Assembly: GCA_015056925.1 (NCBI GenBank)
Contig: SVFJ01000002.1
Span: 43,484 to 107,483 of the forward strand
Direction: 5' to 3'
From: Lachnospiraceae bacterium
GTDB taxonomy: Bacteria; Bacillota; Clostridia; Lachnospirales; Lachnospiraceae
DNA: 64,000 bases
Below are positions 1-7,718 of this stretch, one piece after another. The position numbers and the translations under genes were made by a program. Numbering within the stretch: the first letter of the stretch is position 1; the number at the start of each line of letters is the position of its first letter. A model generated the notes under the pieces. The model worked only from the letters and a program-made list of their open reading frames with translations, was not told where the DNA came from and made no database searches.

Positions 1-474
1 AGTGATAAGGCTGTCTACCGTCTTTACTCCAAGAGGAAGTACCTCATCAATAATCTTTCTGCTCATCGGGTCAGGTGGCGGCGCCTCTATCGGATATTTC
101 TTACCAAAGCTCTGCTCTTCCGATGAACCATCAAGAAAACGTCCCAAGCCATCAACTGTCTTTCCCAGAAGCCAGTCTCCTACATGAACGCATAGCGGAC
201 TGTTCATATTCTCAACAATACAGCCAAGCCCTACGCCATCCGTTACCTCATATGGCATGAGGAGTGTTTTCTTATCCTTAAAACCTACTACCTCTGCCAT
301 GATGGAATTCTTTTTCTCAGAGTCCGTGTAAATCTTACACAAGTCCCCCAGCTTTGCATCAGGCCCCACAGATTCAATTGTAAGTCCGACTACATTTTCC
401 ACTTTTCCAAGCTTTTTAAAAAATGTCTTATTTAATACTGCTCTATACCTGTCTAAAGAGTTTACTGCTTCCAT
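1..474 (-). CDS. fliI: Flagellar export ATPase FliI, N-terminal part (cut by window edge)
   Basis: This open frame is missing from the ORF track because it runs off position 1. Reading the minus strand from the ATG at 474 gives 158 codons without a stop: an N-terminal beta-barrel-like region, then SPLCVHVGDWLLGKTVDGLGR and GVKTVDSLIT at the edge. That is the FliI/F1-beta pattern just before the Walker A loop, which would lie outside the window. FliI is the cytoplasmic ATPase that drives export of rod, hook and filament subunits, with FliH as its regulator. It is the last gene of the flgB-fliI run seen here and starts 27 bases after fliH. The assignment rests on sequence and on gene order. Confidence 0.93.
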   Translation of the reverse strand, partial: MEAVNSLDRYRAVLNKTFFKKLGKVENVVGLTIESVGPDAKLGDLCKIYTDSEKKNSIMAEVVGFKDKKTLLMPYEVTDGVGLGCIVENMNSPLCVHVGDWLLGKTVDGLGRFLDGSSEEQSFGKKYPIEAPPPDPMSRKIIDEVLPLGVKTVDSLIT

Positions 475-501
475 ACTTACATTTCCTCATTTCCGGTGTC
501 C

Positions 502-1389
502 TTATGCTTCCTCTTCTGTCTGCGGTTCATATGACAAAAGCCGTAATTCTTCATTCAATGCCTCAAGCTGTGTGCCAAGGCTGCAATCAAAGACACCATT
601 TCCTGTTTCAATCATACACTCGCTTCTGCCAAGTGTTACATCCTCAATGATGTCTATTACATCGACAGAAATACCGGTTCCCTTAACCAGTTCCTTCTTC
701 TGCATACTGACAAAGGGATAATCATCCTTTGACACATGAATCAGATATCCACTGTTTCCTTCGGCATTCTTCAATGTATTCGCAATCAGATGCACAATCA
801 AATCTCTTGAATTCTTAAGGCTCACCTTAAAGATATGCTCATAAATGCCTGTCAGTGTCTCTACAAACATTGGCTCTAACTCTGCCATTCTTCTCTGGTA
901 CTCCTCTTCAAGCTGCTCTCTTAGCGCCTCATGCTTCTGCTCTAACTGCTTTCTTTGTCCGGCTACGCTTTCAAGACCTTCCTGACGACCAAGCTCCAAG
1001 CCCTCTTCGTAACCGCTTTGTCTGCCTTCCTCTACTGCCTTTTCCTTAATTGCTTCTATCTCCGCCATAGCCTGCTGCTTCATCGCCTCTATCTCCGCCA
1101 TGGCTTCCTGCAATAGTTCTTCTTTGGTTGGACCCAAATCCACCGGTTCCGGCTCCGGCTGGTCAAGCTGCTCCATAGCAGTCTCTTCACCAACCAAATC
1201 CATTACCTGCTCTGCTTCAATCCCCTGTGCAAATTCATCTGTAAAATCATCATTACTGCCCGTTTCTTCCCGCAACTTTGTTGATAATTCCTTCAGTTTT
1301 TCCTCCACCAGGGCATTGGTATCTATGACTCTCGTCTCACTCGGATTCACATAGAACCAGTTTGACTTATAAATTCCACTTTTAGACAA
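502..1389 (-). CDS. fliH: Flagellar assembly protein FliH
   Basis: FliH is the stator-like negative regulator of the FliI ATPase in the flagellar type III export apparatus. The track frame opens at 1485, but a TTG at 1389 has GGAGGTG about 7 bases upstream, so I start there (295 aa). The coding region then overlaps the end of fliG by 8 bases, which suggests translational coupling. The protein has an acidic N-terminal half, a repeated AMAEIEA coiled-coil segment, a glycine-spaced helix (GYEEGLELGRQEGLE) typical of FliH GxxxG helices, and a C-terminal FliH/V-ATPase E-like domain. The name also follows from its place between fliG and fliI. Confidence 0.9.
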   Translation of the reverse strand: MSKSGIYKSNWFYVNPSETRVIDTNALVEEKLKELSTKLREETGSNDDFTDEFAQGIEAEQVMDLVGEETAMEQLDQPEPEPVDLGPTKEELLQEAMAEIEAMKQQAMAEIEAIKEKAVEEGRQSGYEEGLELGRQEGLESVAGQRKQLEQKHEALREQLEEEYQRRMAELEPMFVETLTGIYEHIFKVSLKNSRDLIVHLIANTLKNAEGNSGYLIHVSKDDYPFVSMQKKELVKGTGISVDVIDIIEDVTLGRSECMIETGNGVFDCSLGTQLEALNEELRLLSYEPQTEEEA

Positions 1390-2389
1390 TGATTTCGTCA
1401 CCTCCGCCTCTGGAAATAACAATCTCGCCTGCATCCTCAAGCTTTCTAATGATGTTAACAATCTTCTGCTGTGCCTCCTCAACATCCTTCATACGAACAG
1501 GTCCCATAAATTCCATATCCTCACGAATCATCTCAGCCAGACGCTTAGACATATTGTTGAAGATAGCAGTCTGTACCTCTTCATTAGAGCCCTTACATGC
1601 AACAGCAAGGTCATTGTTGTCAACGTCACGAAGTACTCTCTGGATTGCTCTGTCATCAAGCAGCAAGATATCCTCGAATACGAACATCTTCTTTCTGATT
1701 TCGTCTGCCAACTCCGGCTCTTCGATTTCGAGAGTTTCCATGATGTGCTTCTCTGTTCCTCTGTCTACTGTATTTAAGATATCTACGACTGCATCAACAC
1801 CACCGATAATTGTGTAATCCTGGTTAACAAGTGATGAAAGTTTAGCCTCCAATACCTTCTCAACTTCCTTAATAACATCAGGACTTGTTCTGTCCATGGT
1901 AGCAATTCTTCGTGCTACATCTGCCTGCTTCTCAGGTGTGAGAGCAGAAATAATCGTTGCTGACTGACCCGGTGATAAATAGGATAGGATAAGAGCAATC
2001 GTCTGTGGATGCTCATCCTGAATAAAGTTCAACAACTGCGAAGCATCTGTTTTCTTTACAAACTCGAAAGGCTTAACCTGTAATGAAGCGGTAAGTCTTC
2101 CAATAACGTCCAGTGCTTTCTCCTGTCCGAGTGCCTTCTCCAAAAGCTCCTTCGCATAACCGATACCACCCTCTGCAATATACTGCTGAGCAAGACATAC
2201 CTCATAGAACTCATTGATAACCTGTTCCTTTACCTGAGGTGTTACACTCTTGGTATTTGCAATCTCAAGTGTTAAATCTTCGATTTCCTCTTCCTTTAAG
2301 TGTTTAAAGATAAGTGCCGACTTTTCCGGTCCTAATGCGATGAGCAATACTGCTGCCTTTTGTATTCCGGTTAATTGAACTTCTGCCAT
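1382..2389 (-). CDS. fliG: Flagellar motor switch protein FliG
   Basis: FliG forms the rotor ring on top of the MS ring and carries the charged C-terminal helix that interacts with the MotA stator. The protein is 335 aa, the usual length. It begins with the conserved QLTGIQKAAVLLIALGPEKSA stretch, contains the EHPQTIALIL signature of the middle domain and ends in an acidic/basic torque helix region (EVQTAIFNNMSKRLAEMI). It starts 6 bases downstream of fliF and overlaps fliH by 8 bases, so these three genes are tightly coupled. Confidence 0.97.
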   Translation of the reverse strand: MAEVQLTGIQKAAVLLIALGPEKSALIFKHLKEEEIEDLTLEIANTKSVTPQVKEQVINEFYEVCLAQQYIAEGGIGYAKELLEKALGQEKALDVIGRLTASLQVKPFEFVKKTDASQLLNFIQDEHPQTIALILSYLSPGQSATIISALTPEKQADVARRIATMDRTSPDVIKEVEKVLEAKLSSLVNQDYTIIGGVDAVVDILNTVDRGTEKHIMETLEIEEPELADEIRKKMFVFEDILLLDDRAIQRVLRDVDNNDLAVACKGSNEEVQTAIFNNMSKRLAEMIREDMEFMGPVRMKDVEEAQQKIVNIIRKLEDAGEIVISRGGGDEIIV

Positions 2390-2395
2390 TCCTAA

Positions 2396-4009
2396 TTACC
2401 CCCAATCCTCATCAAGCCAGTTACGAAGGAGTGTAGCAACCGCTTCCGGATTCTCCTCCACAAACGTATCGATAAGCTTTCCTGCTTCTGATTTCTGTTC
2501 AGGCTCAATGCTTTCTAACTCTTCCTGCAGTGTAGACTGCAATAAATCCTCTACTGATAACTCTTCTTCCTCTTCAACCTCTCTCTTGCTTCTCAAGCTC
2601 ATAAATACTACAAAGCCTAATAATCCAAGAATAATTACAATAAGTACAATCTGTAAGATATCCTTATAAGAAACCTGCTCAACTACTGCATCGATGAACT
2701 GTGTTTCCTCGTATGCCACAAAGCTTACATTGTTTTCCGGAATACCTGCTGCCATAGCAATGACGCTTACCAAGTCCTCGTCCACCTCGAGCTTTGTCTT
2801 TGCTGTATGAGCAATCTTGTATTCATCCCATGTAATACCATCTAAGAAGCCCTGAAGCTTCACATCTGCTTCTCTGATAATCTTATACTTCACAGCCGTA
2901 ACCGCTACTGTTGAGTCCGCATACACGATTTCACCTGTTGACTTTTTCTCATTTGTAATCTTTTCATTTAACAGATAATCCGTAATACTCTCATAAGTAC
3001 TTGTGTCTGCACCTGACTCTGTCTCTAACATGTATCCTGTCTCTGAGTTTGAGTCAGTTCCCGGTACACCGCCGGAGCTTTCTGTTGACTTCTGCTGGTA
3101 GATTTCCTGATGTGAGAAGTAACCCTGCTCCTTTCCATCATTAGTAGAATACTCATGATTTGTAATCTCCTTCTCAGAGAAGTCCATTACCACATTGGTA
3201 GCCACCTCAATCTGTGCAAACTCATTTGTGCCGCTCAGCACCTTCTTAATTTCATTCTTGATATTGGTTTCCGCATTTTCCTTTAAGCTCATCATGGAAT
3301 CTGCTTTATCAATTACCGATGTGCTCTCTTCGATTGGAAACCAAAGTGTTCCGTTCTGGTCGATAATTGTAATCTTATCTGTTGTGTCATTTCCTAATGC
3401 TGTTGCTACGAATCTTGCAAGTCCTGCTGCTATCTCCGCATTGAAAGCTGCACCCTCTTTCAACTCCAGTACAACAGATGCTGAGGATTCAAGATTCTGT
3501 GCAATCAAAGTACCGTTATCCTCAGGAATATCAAGCTGTACGGTTGCTGAAGCAACTGCCTTGTTCTGCTCCAAATCCTCTTCCATCTGACCTTCCAGAT
3601 AAAGCTTGTATCTCTTTAGGTTATCCGCCTGAGATGATGTGAAGCTGCCGTTCAAAGCATCCTCTATGCTGTATCCTGATGCCGGTATGCTGTTGGTTCC
3701 AAGCAAGAGTCTTGCGTCTGATTCCTGCTCATCCAGAATCGTGAAGGACAATCCGTCATTGGACACCTTATAGTCCAATCCGTCTCCATCCAGCAATTCC
3801 TGAATCGCTCCGGCCTCCTTTGTAGTTTCACACACTGCAAGCTCTACATACTGCTTACGGGTTAATACCGCAACCAATATAGAGATTGCAATCAATGCTC
3901 CCAAGCCAACACAGATTAAAACCGTCTTCTGCTTTGGCTGGAACTGGTTCCACCACGTCTTCACCTTTTCATAGATTTTGTTCCAAATTTCTAGCAACTT
4001 GTCTACCAT
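2396..4009 (-). CDS. fliF: Flagellar MS-ring protein FliF
   Basis: FliF makes the membrane MS ring that nucleates flagellar assembly. The 537-aa product has an N-terminal membrane helix (VLICVGLGALIAISILVAVL), periplasmic ring-building domains starting with the YVELAVCETTKEAGAIQELL region, a second membrane helix near the C-terminus (LQIVLIVIILGLLGFVVFM) and a short cytoplasmic tail ending in VATLLRNWLDEDWG, the FliG-binding motif. The spacing to fliG is 6 bases. The gap before it (4010-4216) holds two hairpin repeats described separately. Confidence 0.96.
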   Translation of the reverse strand: MVDKLLEIWNKIYEKVKTWWNQFQPKQKTVLICVGLGALIAISILVAVLTRKQYVELAVCETTKEAGAIQELLDGDGLDYKVSNDGLSFTILDEQESDARLLLGTNSIPASGYSIEDALNGSFTSSQADNLKRYKLYLEGQMEEDLEQNKAVASATVQLDIPEDNGTLIAQNLESSASVVLELKEGAAFNAEIAAGLARFVATALGNDTTDKITIIDQNGTLWFPIEESTSVIDKADSMMSLKENAETNIKNEIKKVLSGTNEFAQIEVATNVVMDFSEKEITNHEYSTNDGKEQGYFSHQEIYQQKSTESSGGVPGTDSNSETGYMLETESGADTSTYESITDYLLNEKITNEKKSTGEIVYADSTVAVTAVKYKIIREADVKLQGFLDGITWDEYKIAHTAKTKLEVDEDLVSVIAMAAGIPENNVSFVAYEETQFIDAVVEQVSYKDILQIVLIVIILGLLGFVVFMSLRSKREVEEEEELSVEDLLQSTLQEELESIEPEQKSEAGKLIDTFVEENPEAVATLLRNWLDEDWG

Positions 4010-4070
4010 CTCAAGTGTCTCCTTCTCATGTGCCTTGTTATCGAAATGTCCCCTTAAACACTTCTTATTC

Positions 4071-4105
4071 CATCGTAATTATTCAGTACCTTCATAATTA
4101 CGATG
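4071..4105. repeat. Fixed-loop hairpin repeat, copy 1
   Basis: A 12-bp perfect stem (CATCGTAATTAT / ATAATTACGATG) encloses the loop TCAGTACCTTC. A second copy at 54270-54296 has the same inner stem (GTAATTAT / ATAATTAC) and the same 11-base loop except for one A-to-G change. It lies in the fliE-fliF gap. The direct observation is two copies in 64 kb; that it is a genome-wide REP-like family is an inference. Confidence 0.7.
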
Positions 4106-4147
4106 CAAAAATCCATTAATAATCGCTTTCAGCGATGAGATTTTTGC
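4105..4147. repeat. Nested hairpin with TTC triloop in the fliE-fliF gap
   Basis: Outer arms GCAAAAATC / GATTTTTGC enclose an inner stem ATCGCT-TTC-AGCGAT. It abuts the fixed-loop hairpin directly. Together they fill most of the 207-base space between fliE and fliF, and may set mRNA stability or relative expression inside the operon. No classic terminator T-run is obvious. Confidence 0.55.
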
Positions 4148-4216
4148 TTCTTGTATCATTTTTCTTACAGTCTCAGCATTATATGCTTCAACCTCCCAAG
4201 CAGTTACATTACATCA

Positions 4217-4552
4217 CTAAATCTGCATCGACATAATCTCGTTATATGCCGTTAAAAGCTTATCTCTCACAGCTAATGTATACTGTAATGCTGTCTCCGC
4301 TTTCTGTGCCGCAATAGTCAAATCATGTGTATTCTCACTAATTCCCATTGCATACTTCAATTCCTCATTCTCATAATCAGAGATATAATTATTCGTCTCA
4401 TTGATATTACTGATTGCCGCATTCAGAATTGAATCAAAACTTTCTTCATTTGCCTCCGTTGTCCCGCCAAGCATGCTTGTCAGTGATTTCTGTATCGCCT
4501 CTGAGCTGACATTCATCAAGCTGTTAATATCATTTGCTGCTGTAATTGTCAT
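4217..4552 (-). CDS. fliE: Flagellar hook-basal body protein FliE
   Basis: FliE is the small adaptor that joins the MS ring to the rod. The product is 111 aa, normal for the family. The C-terminal half shows the conserved pattern with an ISENTHDLTIAAQKAETALQYTLAVRDKLLTAYNEIM stretch, of which AAQKAETALQ and VRDKLLTAYNEIM are the recognisable FliE parts. The ATG at 4552 is preceded by AAAGGCGG. It lies 36 bases downstream of flgC. Confidence 0.95.
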   Translation of the reverse strand: MTITAANDINSLMNVSSEAIQKSLTSMLGGTTEANEESFDSILNAAISNINETNNYISDYENEELKYAMGISENTHDLTIAAQKAETALQYTLAVRDKLLTAYNEIMSMQI

Positions 4553-4588
4553 TTATTTTCCGCCTTTCTTAATTGCCTGTTCTATCTC

Positions 4589-5083
4589 TTAATTAGCCAT
4601 CTCCAAGCCCTTAGTTGCTATGGACTTCGACGCATTGAACGCCGTTGCATTTGCTTCATAAGAACGGCTGGCATCAATTAAGTTTGTCATTTCTGTAATC
4701 GTGCTGACATTCGGATAGGTTACATATCCCGCTTCATCCGCATCAGGATGTGTCGGGTCATATACCTTATTCATCTGGGTCCATGTATCCTCATCCACAC
4801 TGGCAATCTTTACACCATATCCTGCATCTGTAAGTTCAGTTGCATTCAGATGACCAAGCGGTCTGCCTGTCACACGGCTAAACTGCGAGTCTAATACATG
4901 TGAAAAGCTTCTTGTCTCTGTTGCCTGTTTCTCCTGAAAGGTAACTACCTTTCTTACATACGGTCCACCTTCACTTGTTCTGGTAGTCTCCGCATTCGCC
5001 ACATTTTGTGCGATAATATCCATACGATAACGCTCTGCAGACATACCCGAAGAGCTGATATCAAACGAATCAAACATTCCCAT
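4589..5083 (-). CDS. flgC: Flagellar proximal rod protein FlgC
   Basis: FlgC is a proximal rod subunit of the flagellum. The 164-aa product starts with FDISSSGMSAERYRMDIIAQ and NVANAETT, the canonical N-terminal coiled-coil motif of rod and hook proteins. It ends with the matching C-terminal motif (NLIDASRSYEANATAFNASK). A GGGGGAAT ribosome-binding site precedes the ATG at 5083. It lies 46 bases downstream of flgB in the same operon. Confidence 0.97.
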   Translation of the reverse strand: MGMFDSFDISSSGMSAERYRMDIIAQNVANAETTRTSEGGPYVRKVVTFQEKQATETRSFSHVLDSQFSRVTGRPLGHLNATELTDAGYGVKIASVDEDTWTQMNKVYDPTHPDADEAGYVTYPNVSTITEMTNLIDASRSYEANATAFNASKSIATKGLEMAN

Positions 5084-5129
5084 ACTCTATTCCCCCTGTT
5101 TACTGCATTGCAATTTATTGCGATGTAGT

Positions 5130-5519
5130 TTACTGCATTGCCATCTTCATCATGGAAAACTCATGATTTACGCTGTCAATAAGACCGTTATATTTAATTT
5201 GATTGGCGGCAAGCATAGCACTTTCATTATCATAGTCTACGTTATTGCCATCATACCGATAGGAAAGCTCCGCATAGTCTGTATATACCTCGGGTTGTAA
5301 GTAGTCTAAATCCAGTTGTTTTACCGTTGCATCTACAGTCTTGCGATCAGAATTTAAAAATGCATATTTTAATTCTGTTTCAAAGCGGATATCCTTTCTC
5401 TTGTAGTTCGGAGTATTTACATTCGCGATGTTATTAGCAAGAATCTCATTCCTTGTTGCTGTCGCATCGGCTGCCGTACCCAGAACATTAATGTAATCAT
5501 ACACGTTTGAACAAAACAT
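5130..5519 (-). CDS. flgB: Flagellar basal-body rod protein FlgB
   Basis: FlgB is the first proximal rod subunit. The track frame opens at 5576, but AGGAGGAGTGCAG sits directly before the ATG at 5519, so that is the real start (129 aa). The N-terminus carries NEILANNIANVNTPNYKRKD, the classic rod-protein motif. It is the first gene of the flagellar run; a good sigma-A-type promoter lies about 185 bases upstream. Confidence 0.96.
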   Translation of the reverse strand: MFCSNVYDYINVLGTAADATATRNEILANNIANVNTPNYKRKDIRFETELKYAFLNSDRKTVDATVKQLDLDYLQPEVYTDYAELSYRYDGNNVDYDNESAMLAANQIKYNGLIDSVNHEFSMMKMAMQ

Positions 5520-5702
5520 CTGCACTCCTCCTGTTTGCATGTTAATGTAATCTTCACATATCTTAGCTTCTTGCAAGTGATGCTAATCATTTCTCTTTTA
5601 TCCAACTATGTTGCTTCTTCACATAACACAACCGCATGAGCTCGTTTATGTAAATCTTACATTTCACTGTAAATTGACATAATATTACTTGTTTCTTATT
5701 CT

Positions 5703-5730
5703 ATTATAAGATATTTTCAGAATATTTCAA
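5703..5730 (-). promoter_or_regulatory. Candidate promoter of the flagellar operon with CodY-box in the spacer
   Basis: Minus strand: TTGAAA (5725-5730), 16-base spacer, TATAAT (5703-5708). The segment 5712-5726 reads TATTTTCAGAATATT, a 13 of 15 match to the CodY consensus AATTTTCWGAAAATT, and it overlaps the spacer and the -35 box. CodY is encoded 2.2 kb away. Direct CodY repression of the fla/che operon is known in Bacillus subtilis; its operation here is inferred. Confidence 0.6.
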
Positions 5731-5882
5731 GAGTAATTTTGATTATTTTTATAAATTATGTAAATTTATGTATCTTATATACATAATTATATCAATTGTT
5801 TACATAAATTCAAGTTTTGTATCTCAATTCATTTTATATGTATTTCTATCATTTATTCTGAGGTTGTACATTTCCCTATAAT

Positions 5883-6169
5883 ACGGAAAATACGCTCCTT
5901 CGCTACTTTTTTTCCGTACTCTCCTCCATGCGCCTTCCAAAAATACGGAAAATACACTCCTTCCATGCTAGTTTTTCCGTACTCCCCTCCATGCACCTTC
6001 CAAAAACACGGAAAATACGCTCCTTCCATGCTAGTTTTTCCGTACTCCCCTCCATGCACCTTCCAAAAACACGGAAAATACACTCCTTCCATGCTAGTTT
6101 TTCCGTACTCCCCTCCATGCACCTTCCAAAAACACGGAAAATACACTCCTTCCATGCTAGTTTTTCCGT
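5883..6169. repeat. 63-bp tandem repeat array of five hairpins
   Basis: Five copies of ACGGAAAA...TTTTCCGT hairpins start at 5883, 5945, 6008, 6071 and 6134. The period is 63 bases except for the first step (62), and copy 1 is the most divergent. Each hairpin has 8-bp arms around about 20 bases, and the linker (TACTCCCCTCCATGC...) is also conserved. Because 63 is a multiple of three, both strands stay open and give spurious repetitive ORFs in the track. The array lies in the flgB upstream region between the flagellar promoter and the GNAT gene. The rest of 5577-6334 is very AT-rich with no gene seen. Confidence 0.9.
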
Positions 6170-6334
6170 ACTCGCGACATTCTTAGAGATTCTCGCACGA
6201 ATTAGTCGACATAACTTTTATCTAATATATCCATAACATCTTGTTACGGTAGACGCAATACATCCTTGCCATTAGTAAAAATAGGATGTACAATCAAGGA
6301 AATAAATTTGAAGTTGCAAGGGAGATAATCCGGT

Positions 6335-6802
6335 ATGTTGATAAGAAAAGCGACAATGGATGATATTGAAGCATTAAGAGTTCTATATTTAGAATTGGAA
6401 CAAGATGGGGTCAAATATCAACCAGAACACTTTGTAATTGGACATAGAGATGATGAATTTTTCGAGAAAATTTTTGATAGTGAAAATCAGGATATTTTAG
6501 TTGCCGAAACAGAATCTAAAGTGGTTGGATTTTCTCATGTCATGATACTTAAGCAGAAAAATGTGACATGTTTAAAACCACAAACCGTAGTATATATTCA
6601 AGATTTAGATGTAATAACTGAAATGCGAAGTCAAGGAATTGGCTCTTTATTAATGAAAACAAGTAAAGAATACGGACTAACTCACGGAGCTGATTTCATT
6701 AGAACACAAGTGTTTCCACAAAATGCAGATGGCTTGAGATTTTATGAAAAAAATGGATTTTGTGAAATGATGAAAACCCTAGAATGTCAATTTGACAAAT
6801 AG
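6335..6802 (+). CDS. GNAT family N-acetyltransferase
   Basis: The 155-aa product is a compact GNAT enzyme, which would move an acetyl group from acetyl-CoA to an unknown amine. The start MLIRKATMDDIEALRVLY is the usual GNAT strand-helix opening. The acetyl-CoA loop is seen as VITEMRSQGIGSLLMK (R/QxxGxG/A) near residue 100, and VFPQNADGLRFYEKNGF is the C-terminal motif. It is on the plus strand, opposite to the flagellar genes and codY, and is followed after 53 bases by crcB. The AT-rich codon use and the position point to an accessory insert. The substrate cannot be told from sequence. Confidence 0.85.
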   Translation: MLIRKATMDDIEALRVLYLELEQDGVKYQPEHFVIGHRDDEFFEKIFDSENQDILVAETESKVVGFSHVMILKQKNVTCLKPQTVVYIQDLDVITEMRSQGIGSLLMKTSKEYGLTHGADFIRTQVFPQNADGLRFYEKNGFCEMMKTLECQFDK

Positions 6803-6855
6803 ATTATTTTTCATAACGATAAACAATTCCAATTTAAATTCACAAAGGAGAAAAC

Positions 6856-7230
6856 ATGTTAAATATTATCGCTGTTGGCTTAGGCGGTTTTGCCGGAGCC
6901 ACTTTACGCTATTTGATAGGATTGATTCCACTAAACGAAACAACTACGTTTCCTATCAAAACATTCATCATTAATATCATTGGATGCATCGCAATTGGAA
7001 TCATTACAGTTGCAGCCTCAAAGAATCATACATTAAATCCACATTTAATACTCTTTTTAAAAGTTGGAGTATGTGGCGGATTTACTACCTTTTCTACATT
7101 TGCATTAGAAACAGCATCTTTAATCAAAAATGGTAATGCAGGTATTGCCTTGCTATATATGTTAGGCAGTATGTTAGTAGGTGTCGGCATGGTTTTCATA
7201 GCCGAATACTGTACTTTAAAAATGCTTTAA
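6856..7230 (+). CDS. crcB: Fluoride exporter CrcB/Fluc
   Basis: CrcB proteins are small dual-topology membrane channels that expel fluoride. The 124-aa product has four hydrophobic segments and the family signatures GGFAGATLRYLIG near the N-terminus, INIIGCIAIG, and CGGFTTFSTFALE in the third segment, including the conserved FSTF phenylalanines. CAAAGGAGAAAAC precedes the ATG. Only one copy is present, so it should act as a homodimer. I looked for a fluoride riboswitch upstream of this gene and of the GNAT gene and saw none. Confidence 0.93.
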   Translation: MLNIIAVGLGGFAGATLRYLIGLIPLNETTTFPIKTFIINIIGCIAIGIITVAASKNHTLNPHLILFLKVGVCGGFTTFSTFALETASLIKNGNAGIALLYMLGSMLVGVGMVFIAEYCTLKML

Positions 7231-7301
7231 GCTAATCACTTATTCCATTTCTCTTGTAAACAAATCATCCCTGCTTTCCGATATAATAGTTAGCTAAGGA
7301 C

Positions 7302-7338
7302 AGCGCACATTTCAAAGGATTGACTTGAAATGTGCGCT
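7302..7338 (+). terminator. Strong hairpin downstream of crcB
   Basis: Perfect 14-bp inverted repeat AGCGCACATTTCAA / TTGAAATGTGCGCT with a 9-base loop, followed by ATTTTATT. It ends 108 bases after crcB and is a plausible intrinsic terminator, although the T-run is interrupted. Confidence 0.6.
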
Positions 7339-7339
7339 A

Positions 7340-7646
7340 TTTTATTGCCACAAAAAACTATACCACTTGGACCTTTTGGGAAGTGGTGCAATCCGGAATG
7401 CCACAAAAGAATCTACATCTTCTGATGATGGCAAAAGAATCGGACTCATGACAGTGGATTCAACTGTATAAAATGAGCGGTATTTGCAACGGCATTCCAG
7501 ACTCAAATGCCATATATACAAAGAAGCAGGACTGGACTCAAATTATAAGCTCCATCAAGCAAAGCTTCTTACAAAATCCTCAAACCTACAAACAGGCTCT
7601 TGACTGTGATAACTTACTGTTTACAATGTCAAAAGCTCATAAATAG
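7340..7646 (+). pseudogene. Decayed ORF remnant with one frameshift
   Basis: This stretch is not covered by any track ORF. One plus frame reads through LDLLGSGAIRNATKESTS and KRIGLMTVDSTV, then hits TAA. Skipping a single base at the A-run near 7472 moves into a frame that continues as KMSGICNGIPDSNAIYTKKQ to FTMSKAHK and a TAG at 7644-7646. The join gives about 100 coherent, protein-like residues, so it looks like the 3' end of a gene broken by a frameshift. I do not recognise the family. It could also be chance open reading in an AT-rich gap; the 488-base space holds no other gene. Confidence 0.35.
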
Positions 7647-7671
7647 TTCGCCCATGTTGGGGTGAACACAA

Positions 7672-7699
7672 AAGGGCATATCCAATCGGATATGCCCTT
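7672..7699 (-). terminator. Intrinsic terminator of codY
   Basis: Perfect 12-bp stem AAGGGCATATCC / GGATATGCCCTT with loop AATC. On the minus strand it is followed by TTTTGTG. It lies 20 bases after the codY stop. Confidence 0.8.
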
Positions 7700-7718
7700 A
7701 CAATTTAAATTTATTAAA

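Noticed and set aside
5883-6169. CRISPR array
   Set aside because: The segments between the repeated arms are themselves conserved instead of unique, the period is 63 with no separate repeat and spacer, and no cas gene is in the window.
5853-6236. Repetitive ORFs on both strands (21-residue repeats such as MEGVYFPCFWKVHGGEYGKTS)
   Set aside because: They come from a 63-bp tandem DNA repeat whose length divides by three. Several frames on both strands are open at once, none has a ribosome-binding site, and conservation follows the hairpin arms rather than codons.
6236-6855. Fluoride riboswitch before crcB or GNAT
   Set aside because: I compared both leaders with the known conserved features and saw no match; crcB has only a plain ribosome-binding site 53 bases after GNAT.
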